From CAINEC01 sp046303115 (GTDB lineage Bacteria > Bacteroidota > Bacteroidia > AKYH767-A > OLB10): DNA of 31,718 nt. The notes beneath the pieces were generated by a model. The model did not search any database and had not been told where the DNA came from. It worked only from the letters and a program-made list of their open reading frames with translations. The stretch is from assembly GCA_046303115.1 (NCBI GenBank), contig JBKCGZ010000077.1:1-31718 (forward strand), written 5' to 3'. Made by a program: the position numbers and the translations under genes. Numbering within the stretch: the first letter of the stretch is position 1; every line of letters begins with the position of its first letter. Shown here in pieces: positions 23,608 through 31,228 of this stretch.

Positions 23608-24678
23608 ATGAAATACCTTCTAAGATTTTCTTTATTGCTAATGCTACTCCTCACTAGGCAAGCTCATGCTCAGAAGGAAGATGTACGTCCTTTAGATATT
23701 GTATTTTGTCTTGATTTAAGTGGCAGTACTAACGGGTTGGTAAATGATGTTCGTGATAATTTATGGCTTATCGCTAATGAATTAAATGCAATGAAACCAA
23801 AACCCGATTTTAGGTTAGGAGTAATTTGTTTTTCACGGCCAAGCTTTGGTAAGGATGATGGCTATGTTAAAGTTTTCTCTAATTTAACTTATAATCTTGA
23901 TTACATTGATGCCGAGCTTTATAAATTGAAACCTTCTATTGAAAAAGGAGATCAGATTGTGAGTGCAGCACTTTCCATCGCTGTTAGTGATATGTCATGG
24001 TCGAAAAAAGAAAATGCACTGAAGTTAATTTATATAGTTGGTAATGGTTCCGTATCAACTAACGGTTACGAATATGTGAAGATATGTGAACAGGCTGTCG
24101 ATAATAAAATAATTGTGAATTCGGTGTTTGTTGCTAAATCTATCAACAAAGTTGCTGATATTGCAGGATGGAAGCGGGTAGCTGCGATTACTGGTGGCAT
24201 TCAAACGGAAATATCAGTAAATAAAAAAGATCCGATTAGTTTTTGGAATTCTGATATGAATGCAGTCATGAAACAAAATGCTCTTTTGTATAATGATATG
24301 CAATGGTCAGGGCCAGATAGCGCTATGGGACGAAAGTCAATGTTGGCTTCAGATTCTGGAGCATTTGAAGCTGGTTTAAGTACTTATATGCATCGAATGT
24401 ATTATAAGGCTTCGGGCAGCTTTGTAAAGAGTATAAAATACTGCGATTATTTTGCTAAGTATAAAGAAGAGGCTAGCTTAACTACAATGTCTGCATTTGA
24501 TCAACGAGCTTATCGCATGCGCGAAGAGCGAGATCGCAAATTTGCTAGATTAAAAAGTTTAGTAGGAGAGGATGGAGTGGTTCAATTATTTGCTGAATAT
24601 TCCAAATCTGAATTCAAAGAAGAAGGTATATTTCACAGAGTAATCATCCTTTCAACGATTAAAGCTTGGTATAAATAA
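23608..24678 (+). CDS. Secreted von Willebrand factor A domain protein
   Basis: A 356-residue exported protein. Residues 1-21 are a signal peptide (LLMLLLTRQAHA|Q), and about residues 27-200 form a VWA domain. The first metal-site motif is intact (DLSGS, D36/S38/S40), but the expected threonine position reads KGDQ (D115 region) and the usual third-motif aspartate (TDG) is asparagine in IVGNGS (N146), so metal binding may be altered. The C-terminal 150 residues are charged and helical (MREERDRKFARLKSL) with no recognised domain. A role in periplasmic or surface protein interaction is likely; the partner is unknown. The ATG at 23608 starts the signal peptide cleanly. It converges on psd with a single base between stops. 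Confidence 0.85.
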   Translation: MKYLLRFSLLLMLLLTRQAHAQKEDVRPLDIVFCLDLSGSTNGLVNDVRDNLWLIANELNAMKPKPDFRLGVICFSRPSFGKDDGYVKVFSNLTYNLDYIDAELYKLKPSIEKGDQIVSAALSIAVSDMSWSKKENALKLIYIVGNGSVSTNGYEYVKICEQAVDNKIIVNSVFVAKSINKVADIAGWKRVAAITGGIQTEISVNKKDPISFWNSDMNAVMKQNALLYNDMQWSGPDSAMGRKSMLASDSGAFEAGLSTYMHRMYYKASGSFVKSIKYCDYFAKYKEEASLTTMSAFDQRAYRMREERDRKFARLKSLVGEDGVVQLFAEYSKSEFKEEGIFHRVIILSTIKAWYK

Positions 24679-24679
24679 A

Positions 24680-25336
24680 CTACATCTCGGCAATTACTGT
24701 AACACTTCCTGTAGTTTTCTGACCAATCTGCGCAGTAATTTTTGTTCCTAAAGGGAAATATAAGTCAACACGCGAACCAAATTTTATAAAACCCATCTCA
24801 CCACCTTGTCTGATTTTGTCATTCTGATGTGGATAGTAAACAATGCGTTTCGCTAAAGCACCTGCAACCTGACGTAATAAAATTTCACGACCATCGTCTT
24901 TCTGAATTACAATCGTGCTTCTTTCATTTTCTGTACTTGCCTTCGGATGCCAGGCCACTAAATATTTTCCTTTGTGATAAGCAACATATTTAATCAAACC
25001 AGCAATAGGATACCAGTTAGCATGAACATTGATTGGCGACATAAATATTGAAACCTGAAGTCGTTTGTCTTTGAAATATTCACCTTCATAAACCTCTTCA
25101 ATCACAACCACTTTTCCATCTGCAGGAGCAACAACTAAATTGCTTCCTAATGTTAAGTCGCGCTTTGGATATCGGAAGAACTGAAGGAATAACAAATAAA
25201 GCACAATGCAAATAACTAAGATGCTTATGAATAGCCAATGGCTGCTTCCTAGACTATAAAACGTAATGGCATTTAACGCAATCATTATAATTGCTGATAC
25301 ACTAAGTATCGTATATCCTTCGCGGTGAATTGTCAT
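24680..25336 (-). CDS. psd: Phosphatidylserine decarboxylase
   Basis: A 218-residue short-form enzyme that converts phosphatidylserine to phosphatidylethanolamine. Two N-terminal hydrophobic segments (about residues 10-52) anchor it in the membrane. Residues D73 (PADGKV) and H105 (SPINVHANW) are placed as in the catalytic site, and the self-cleavage site is G187-S188 in KFGSRVDLYFP, which yields the pyruvoyl cofactor; FGSR replaces the LGST of E. coli and is usual for short Bacteroidota and archaetidylserine-type enzymes. The phosphatidylserine synthase gene is not adjacent. Its stop lies one base from that of the opposing VWA gene. Confidence 0.95.
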   Translation of the reverse strand: MTIHREGYTILSVSAIIMIALNAITFYSLGSSHWLFISILVICIVLYLLFLQFFRYPKRDLTLGSNLVVAPADGKVVVIEEVYEGEYFKDKRLQVSIFMSPINVHANWYPIAGLIKYVAYHKGKYLVAWHPKASTENERSTIVIQKDDGREILLRQVAGALAKRIVYYPHQNDKIRQGGEMGFIKFGSRVDLYFPLGTKITAQIGQKTTGSVTVIAEM

Positions 25337-25349
25337 AGTATCGTTTTAT

Positions 25350-25383
25350 TAAAAACGCAGGCTGATTTTTATTCAACCTGCGT
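25350..25383 (-). terminator. Intrinsic terminator of the receiver-glutamate dehydrogenase gene
   Basis: Read on the minus strand, ACGCAGG (25383-25377) pairs with CCTGCGT (25361-25355), extended by TGA/TCA past one mismatch, and is followed by TTTTTAAT. It sits just after the stop codon at 25403 and before the psd start, separating the two genes. Confidence 0.8.
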
Positions 25384-25402
25384 CTATTGATTTTTTGGTT
25401 TA

Positions 25403-27064
25403 TTAATAACTTCCTCTTGAACGAATCGCTTTCGCTACTTTTTCTAATGCGAATACATAAGCAGCAATGCGCATTGAAATTTTATGCTTTGTAGAGACAT
25501 TCCAAACATTTGCAAAAGCTTGTTTCATCCAGCGATCAGCACGCTTGTTGATTTCTTCTTCACTATTGTAATATCCTGTTCTGTTTTGAACCCACTCAAA
25601 ATAAGATACCGTTACTCCACCACCGTTAGCAAGGATATCTGGAATTATAATCGTACCTTTTTTGTTTAAGATCTCATCAGCACCAGCTGTTGTTGGACCG
25701 TTTGCACCTTCAACAATTAACTTTGCTTTAATATTGCTTGCATTAGCAGCAGTAATCTGATTTTCTAAAGCACAAGGTGCTAAAATCTCAACTGGCAATT
25801 CTAACAACTCTGCATTAGTAATTAACTTACCACCTTTGTATCCTTTCAATACTCCTTTGTTGCTATCACGATAAGCCATTGCTTTTTCAATGTCAATTCC
25901 TTTTGGATCGTAGAATGCAGCTGTATGGTCTGAAATGGCTACCACTTTTATTCCGTGCATAGCAAAATGCTTAGCCGTAATTGAACCAACATTTCCAAAT
26001 CCTTGAACAGCAGCTTTACATTTCTTAGGTGACATTTTCATCTTTGAAAGAGCTTCTAACGCTGATGTACATACGCCACGACCTGTTGCTTCTACACGTC
26101 CTAATGATCCGCCTAAGTGTAAAGGTTTTCCTGTAACGATTCCTGGAGTGAAACTTCCTTTAATCTTGCTGAACTCGTCAACAATCCAAGCCATTTCTCT
26201 TGGACCTGTATTCATATCAGGAGCAGGGATGTCTTTATCTACTCCGAAAATATCTTGCATTGCTGCAGTATATGCACGAGTTAAACGCTCTAATTCGCCA
26301 ACAGACATTTTAGAAGGCTCACAATTGATTCCGCCTTTTGCTCCACCGTAAGGGATATCAGCAATAGCACATTTATAAGTCATCCAAGCTGCCAAAGCTT
26401 TTACTTCATCCGCATCAACAGCTGTTGAATAACGAATTCCTCCTTTTGAGGGTCCTAAAGCTGTTGAGTGAATTACACGGTAACCATCAAACGATTGAAT
26501 ACTCCCATCATCCATCTTGATAGGTAAACTAACCTCAACCAATTTAGATGGATTCTTAATCACATTGTAAACATCTTGCTCTAGCCCGATAATTTTTGAT
26601 GCAATGTCAAAACGTTGAATCATCGCCTGGAAAGGATTTGTAGTATCTTGAACTGCCGCTGCAGCTAAGTGTAACGATTTTTCATCTTTCGCAATGAATT
26701 TTACAGATGATTTTTTCAAAGCTTCGTTGATTGTTTTTTCAGTGTTTTTATCTGATAAAAGAATCGTCTCACACTTCGGGTGCATAGCCTTAATTTTCTT
26801 GGATAACATCAAACCATTCATTGATTTTTTATTCTTCGAATTAAGGTTATAATCGATGAATGCAATAGTTGGCTTTTTCTTTCCAATTTGCTTTAAACAC
26901 TCTTCGCCACTTGAAAACCTTAATATTGTGCTGTTTTCAGTACTGCTTTCCAGGTGATCCTTTAAGATTTCTGCTTGTAATGCATCATCTTCTACGATTA
27001 AAATAAGCGCCTTCGCTACTTGCTTGGCAGCTTTTGATTTTTTTGAAATTGCTGTAATCGCCAT
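25403..27064 (-). CDS. gdhA: Receiver domain-glutamate dehydrogenase fusion protein
   Basis: A single 553-residue frame with two complete domains. Residues about 18-138 are a CheY-like receiver: acidic pair E25/D26 (ILIVEDD), phospho-acceptor D71 (AFIDYNLN), S104 (ILLSDKN) and K126 (KFIAKDE). Residues about 142-553 are a full Glu/Leu/Phe/Val dehydrogenase: K207 (GPSKGGIRY), K231, K243 (GGAKGGI), D283 (PAPDMNTGPRE) and the nucleotide-binding VQGFGNVG (353-360). Ordinary bacterial glutamate dehydrogenases of this clade have about 410-450 residues and no receiver. The enzyme interconverts glutamate and 2-oxoglutarate plus ammonia; NAD or NADP preference is not decided here. Phosphorylation-dependent control or oligomerisation is inferred. 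It has its own terminator, and no histidine kinase is adjacent. Confidence 0.93.
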   Translation of the reverse strand: MAITAISKKSKAAKQVAKALILIVEDDALQAEILKDHLESSTENSTILRFSSGEECLKQIGKKKPTIAFIDYNLNSKNKKSMNGLMLSKKIKAMHPKCETILLSDKNTEKTINEALKKSSVKFIAKDEKSLHLAAAAVQDTTNPFQAMIQRFDIASKIIGLEQDVYNVIKNPSKLVEVSLPIKMDDGSIQSFDGYRVIHSTALGPSKGGIRYSTAVDADEVKALAAWMTYKCAIADIPYGGAKGGINCEPSKMSVGELERLTRAYTAAMQDIFGVDKDIPAPDMNTGPREMAWIVDEFSKIKGSFTPGIVTGKPLHLGGSLGRVEATGRGVCTSALEALSKMKMSPKKCKAAVQGFGNVGSITAKHFAMHGIKVVAISDHTAAFYDPKGIDIEKAMAYRDSNKGVLKGYKGGKLITNAELLELPVEILAPCALENQITAANASNIKAKLIVEGANGPTTAGADEILNKKGTIIIPDILANGGGVTVSYFEWVQNRTGYYNSEEEINKRADRWMKQAFANVWNVSTKHKISMRIAAYVFALEKVAKAIRSRGSY

Positions 27065-27167
27065 GCTATTTTTTGCTGTAGATTTAGGGGAGCGAATTTA
27101 GGGAATTTATTGACTGAAAATCCAAATTAATTGTGGAAAAACTCCCATGATTTCTTAATATACAGCA

Positions 27168-28205
27168 TTATTGTTCCGAAAACCTCGAAAAATCAGTCGT
27201 TTGAAGCCATTTTTTAAGGTCATTTCCTTGAGCCTCTAAGCTTCTATCAAAGCGTGGTTGTAAGGTATTATAACGTTTAAAGGAGGCAAACCATGCGTTG
27301 TTTATCTTGTCTCTTTTCTGAAAAACAAAATCATATCGATGCTGATTTACAAAATTGAGCTCTTGAATAGAACCAAGAATATGTTCTGTCAATTCTTTTT
27401 TCTCTTTCTTTTTGGCTTCTATTGAAGTTTCATTCTTAAACGATTTATATAGACTGTCTAATTCATAATATCCCTTTGTCATTCGCTCGTTAAATAATTG
27501 ATTATCGTGTAAAATCCCCTCGTACTCTTTTAGCAATGGTGATTCATTCCCGAATTTCTTTTTGATAAATAAAATTGCTCCTTTTTGCCCTACAAACGTG
27601 GCCAGATTCTCATTAAACGTAACATTGTTTTTATCATACTTATACGAATGCGTCAATTCATGTATGATTAATTCAGCCAACTCACCCTTGCTTTTATTCA
27701 GCATGCCCGATAATACCGGATCTTTTAACCACCCTAATGTCGACCAACCCGAGGCTGTTCCTAAATAAACATCTAATCCCTCCGCTTTACGCTCTAACAC
27801 TTCTTGATCCGCCATCTCACGCTTGAAAAATCCTTTGTAAGTAAAATTTCCAGCGATAGGGAAGTGCCATTCGTATTCTTGCATGCTAAACTCCGGACAA
27901 GCACTTACCACATACATCAATGGACGATTATGCTGATCGTAAAAAGTAGTGTAGTTGTTGTTTTTAGGAAATCCTAATTCTTCGACAGCGAACTTTTTAA
28001 TATCTGCTATAAGCAATAGTTTTTCCTTGGTTTCCTTCGGGATGCTTTTATCATTGATCACTTCATCGATTGGCTTCGACTCAAAAATGATTGTAAGTTG
28101 CCCTTTAAGCTGTACGCATGCATAGTATAGCAAGGAGTAATTCCATGCACAAAAAATGAATAAAACAGCTAATAATCCAACTAGGATTTTCTTCACAAAT
28201 TTCAA
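27168..28205 (-). CDS. Membrane-anchored zinc aminopeptidase of the COG4324 type
   Basis: A 345-residue protein of the putative-aminopeptidase family PF10023/COG4324. One N-terminal hydrophobic segment (about residues 5-27) anchors it in the membrane or acts as a signal. ASGWSTLGWLKDPVLSGML (151-169) is the family hallmark, followed by the zinc motif HELTH (182-186) and a downstream glutamate in FNENLATFVG (E199), the pattern of gluzincin-type peptidases. The peptide substrate is unknown. The start is either a TTG at 28205, abutting the upstream acyl-CoA dehydrogenase stop, or a GTG at 28196; both leave the membrane segment intact. Co-transcription with the dehydrogenase is likely. Confidence 0.85.
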   Translation of the reverse strand: MKFVKKILVGLLAVLFIFCAWNYSLLYYACVQLKGQLTIIFESKPIDEVINDKSIPKETKEKLLLIADIKKFAVEELGFPKNNNYTTFYDQHNRPLMYVVSACPEFSMQEYEWHFPIAGNFTYKGFFKREMADQEVLERKAEGLDVYLGTASGWSTLGWLKDPVLSGMLNKSKGELAELIIHELTHSYKYDKNNVTFNENLATFVGQKGAILFIKKKFGNESPLLKEYEGILHDNQLFNERMTKGYYELDSLYKSFKNETSIEAKKKEKKELTEHILGSIQELNFVNQHRYDFVFQKRDKINNAWFASFKRYNTLQPRFDRSLEAQGNDLKKWLQTTDFSRFSEQ

Positions 28206-29990
28206 TTAAAAACAATAACGATTAGCTTCACATAACGCCGCGGCTATACGTCGTCTCGCTTCTTTTGTATTAATCATCGATGGCTTTGTGAATCGCTTAA
28301 GTCCCATTAAAAGCATTCGTTGTTCGTCTCCTTCGCACATTGAGTTAATCGCAGTTCTTCCATTCACGTTCACACGGTCAATCGCATTGCTTAAATAAAC
28401 ACGTAGGATATCCAATTCTAGACTACACGCAGCTTCTCCCTTGATATCAACCAGTTTTTGCAATCGCAATAACAATGATTCAGCAACAAATACATCAATT
28501 GCCATATCCGCTATGTTCATCAAGATCTCTTGTTCTTTTGCAAGCGACATCATATACTTCTGAACAGCAGTTCCCGCAACCATCAAAATAGATTTCTTTA
28601 ATTGCGCTAATGTTTTTTTCTCCGCACTAAATAATGCCTCATCTTCAGCACCAAAGTCGGGTATAGACATTAATTCTTTTTGTACGGCCATCGCAGGAGT
28701 CATCAAATCTAATTCTCCTTTCATCGCACGTTTTAAAAGCATATCAACAATTAATAATCTGTTGATTTCATTCGTGCCTTCAAAGATTCGATTGATTCTC
28801 GAGTCACGATACGAACGATCCATTGGAAAGTCAGCGGAGAAACCATAACCTCCGTAAATCTGCACGCCTTCGTCAACGACAAAGTCTAATAATTCAGAAC
28901 CTGCTACTTTTAAAATCGCACATTCAACAGCATATTCTTCAGCAGCACCTAATAGAGCACTACTGGCATTTTTTCCTGATTGCTCTAATTCAATTTCTTT
29001 TGCTTCAATTAAATCACTAACACGATAGATAGCAGATTCAACAGCAAACGTGCGAATCGCTTGCTCCGCAAGTTTATGACGGATCGCTCCGAATTTTGCA
29101 ATAGGTAATTTAAATTGTGTTCTCGTATTAGCATATTCCACCGACTGATTAATCACCTGTTTTCCTCCTCCTAAAGCAGCAGCGGCTAATTTCGCACGAC
29201 CAATATTTAAGATGTTAAAAGCAATTAAATGTCCTTTGCCAATTTCGCCAAGTACATTCTCTACAGGCACTTTACAATCACTAAAAAATACTTGTCGCGT
29301 AGATGAACCTTTAATTCCCATTTTATGTTCTTCTTCGCCAAGTGATAATCCATCAAACGATTTTTCTACTATGAATCCAGTGAATTTCTCTCCGTCCACC
29401 TGAGCAAATACAGTAAACACATCTGCGAATCCTGCATTTGTAATCCACATTTTTTGTCCGTTTAAAATGTAATGTTTTCCATCTTCGGATAATACAGCTT
29501 TCGTTTTCGCTGCCAATGCATCTGAACCAGAGCCTGGCTCCGTTAAGCAATAACTCCCTTTCCATTCGCCGGTAGCTAGTTTAGGTAAGTACTTTGCTTT
29601 TTGCGACTCATTTCCGAAATATAAAATAGGTAATGTCCCAATTCCTGTATGCGCTGCCATAGCTACTGAAAAAGAATGGCCAGCACCTAATACTTCTGTC
29701 ATTAACATTGAAGTAATAAAGTCTTTTCCAAATCCACCGAAATTCTCAGGAATGGCAACACCTAATAATCCTAATTCACCTGCTTTATCAAGCAATGAAG
29801 GCATCAAGCCCGGCTCCATCGCATCAATTTTGTCAAGTTGAGGGTCGACATATTGCTTTAAAAATTCATGGGCTGCATCGGCCATTAACTTGTGCTCTTC
29901 ATTAAACTCTTCAGGTATAAAGTTCGCGTTATAGTCTGATTCGCTAATTAAAAAAGCGCCTCCTTTCAAGTGGTTATTCGTATTTTCCAT
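28206..29990 (-). CDS. Acyl-CoA dehydrogenase (long form)
   Basis: A 594-residue FAD-dependent dehydrogenase that introduces the trans-2 double bond in beta-oxidation. The usual three-domain core (about residues 30-425) shows YCLTEPGSGSDA (147-158), WITNAGFAD, and the catalytic base in RIFEGTNEI (E404). About 170 further helical residues follow, as in the long VLCAD/ACAD9-like enzymes common in Bacteroidota, which act on long-chain or membrane-associated substrates; chain-length preference is inferred. The ATG at 29990 gives an N-terminus (MENTNNHLKGGAFLISE) usual for the group. The aminopeptidase gene follows with no gap. No thiolase or hydratase is adjacent. Confidence 0.95.
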   Translation of the reverse strand: MENTNNHLKGGAFLISESDYNANFIPEEFNEEHKLMADAAHEFLKQYVDPQLDKIDAMEPGLMPSLLDKAGELGLLGVAIPENFGGFGKDFITSMLMTEVLGAGHSFSVAMAAHTGIGTLPILYFGNESQKAKYLPKLATGEWKGSYCLTEPGSGSDALAAKTKAVLSEDGKHYILNGQKMWITNAGFADVFTVFAQVDGEKFTGFIVEKSFDGLSLGEEEHKMGIKGSSTRQVFFSDCKVPVENVLGEIGKGHLIAFNILNIGRAKLAAAALGGGKQVINQSVEYANTRTQFKLPIAKFGAIRHKLAEQAIRTFAVESAIYRVSDLIEAKEIELEQSGKNASSALLGAAEEYAVECAILKVAGSELLDFVVDEGVQIYGGYGFSADFPMDRSYRDSRINRIFEGTNEINRLLIVDMLLKRAMKGELDLMTPAMAVQKELMSIPDFGAEDEALFSAEKKTLAQLKKSILMVAGTAVQKYMMSLAKEQEILMNIADMAIDVFVAESLLLRLQKLVDIKGEAACSLELDILRVYLSNAIDRVNVNGRTAINSMCEGDEQRMLLMGLKRFTKPSMINTKEARRRIAAALCEANRYCF

Positions 29991-30124
29991 GGATGTAAAA
30001 TTTTAAACAAAACTGCACATTACTACGATGATTAACAAGATTTAGTTGTCAAAATAGTGTGATACTTATTAGCATTAAAAATGAACCCTTCGCCTTATTG
30101 ATTGACATTGCTTATTTTCGCCTA

Positions 30125-31084
30125 GTGGAAACAAAAATTTCATCATCAATAGAGGAAGCAGCTGATTTATTAAACCGTGGACAACTTGTAGCAATACCTA
30201 CAGAAACGGTTTATGGATTAGCCGCCAATGCCCTTGATAAAATAGGTGTTGTTGAGATTTTTAATGCAAAGCAACGTCCTTCATTTGATCCATTGATTGT
30301 TCATATTGGTAACAAATTAGATGTAAATCGTTATGCTTCTCATATACCTATTAACGCTCTAAAATTGATGGATAATTTTTGGCCAGGACCATTAACCGTG
30401 GTTTTGCCTAAGCAAGGTTGCATTCCTGATGAAGTGACTTCTGGATTGGACACTGTAGCTATTCGTATGCCGAATCATTCTTTGACTTTGCAATTGTTGA
30501 ATCAACTTGATTTTCCATTAGCCGCACCGAGTGCAAATCCTTTCGGATATATTAGTCCAACTACATCACAACATGTCTTTGATCAGCTCCAAAATAGAAT
30601 ACCAATGATTCTTGATGGCGGTCCTTGTGATATAGGATTGGAGAGTACGATTGTTGGTTTTGAAGGTGAGTTGCCAATAGTTTATCGTTTAGGCGGACTA
30701 ACGCTAGAGGATATACGCAATGTGTGTGGAGAGATTAAAGTAGAAGTAAATTCTTCTTCTGACCCTAAAGCGCCTGGCATGTTAAAGAGTCATTATGCAC
30801 CAACCAAGCCTTTAAAAATTATTTCTAGCAATTATAATTTTAATGATTTAACCAATCATGCCGCTTTAATTGTTTTTGGGGAATTTGAAAATAATACTAA
30901 TGCACTAGTATATAATTTATCTCCAATTGGCAATTATAAAGAAGCGGCATCTAACCTATTTTCTTTTCTTCGAAAGTTGGATACGGATGATAATGTGAAG
31001 GAGATTTTTGCCGTTTTATTACCATCAATTAACTTAGGAATTGCCATTAACGATCGACTTAGCAGGGCCGCTCATCAGGATTAG
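30125..31084 (+). CDS. tsaC: L-threonylcarbamoyladenylate synthase (Sua5-type)
   Basis: The enzyme makes threonylcarbamoyl-AMP from threonine, bicarbonate and ATP for the t6A37 modification of ANN-decoding tRNAs. With the GTG start at 30125 it has 319 residues: a YrdC domain (about 8-195) with IPTETVYGLAANA, KQRPSFDPL (K50, R52), FPLAAPSANPFG (S137, N139) and LESTIVGF, then the linker APGMLKSHYAPTKP (217-230) and a C-terminal Sua5 domain, so it is the two-domain Sua5 form rather than the short TsaC. The frame is open back to a GTG at 30059, which would add 22 residues without family support. It is divergent from the acyl-CoA dehydrogenase gene. Confidence 0.93.
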   Translation: METKISSSIEEAADLLNRGQLVAIPTETVYGLAANALDKIGVVEIFNAKQRPSFDPLIVHIGNKLDVNRYASHIPINALKLMDNFWPGPLTVVLPKQGCIPDEVTSGLDTVAIRMPNHSLTLQLLNQLDFPLAAPSANPFGYISPTTSQHVFDQLQNRIPMILDGGPCDIGLESTIVGFEGELPIVYRLGGLTLEDIRNVCGEIKVEVNSSSDPKAPGMLKSHYAPTKPLKIISSNYNFNDLTNHAALIVFGEFENNTNALVYNLSPIGNYKEAASNLFSFLRKLDTDDNVKEIFAVLLPSINLGIAINDRLSRAAHQD

Positions 31085-31127
31085 GTTTTTCGTTTAACTC
31101 GATTTTATTAATTCTTGATTCGTTAAT

Positions 31128-31146
31128 AACTAAACGTTTGTAAACG
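31128..31146 (+). repeat. Dispersed intergenic element, copy C (core only)
   Basis: AACTAAACGTTTGTAAACG carries the same CGTTT-GT-AAACG inverted repeat (31135-31146) as the copies at 6138 and 13132, with a one-base difference in length just upstream. The downstream TTATTAACCG block and the GC-rich hairpin are missing or decayed; GATTATTTTAAAT follows instead. Confidence 0.5.
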
Positions 31147-31228
31147 GCTATTTTGATTATTTTAAATTTTATTTACAAGAAAATACAAGGGCAAATAAAT
31201 TTTTTTAATAAATTATTAAAAATAGTAA

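Noticed and set aside
25403..27064. Receiver-dehydrogenase fusion as an assembly or frameshift artefact
   Set aside because: One continuous frame runs through a natural linker, both domains are complete with key residues intact, and one start and one terminator flank the whole gene.
30059..30124. GTG start adding 22 residues to the Sua5-type protein
   Set aside because: The added residues have no counterpart in the family, and the GTG at 30125 gives the usual N-terminus just ahead of the YrdC domain.
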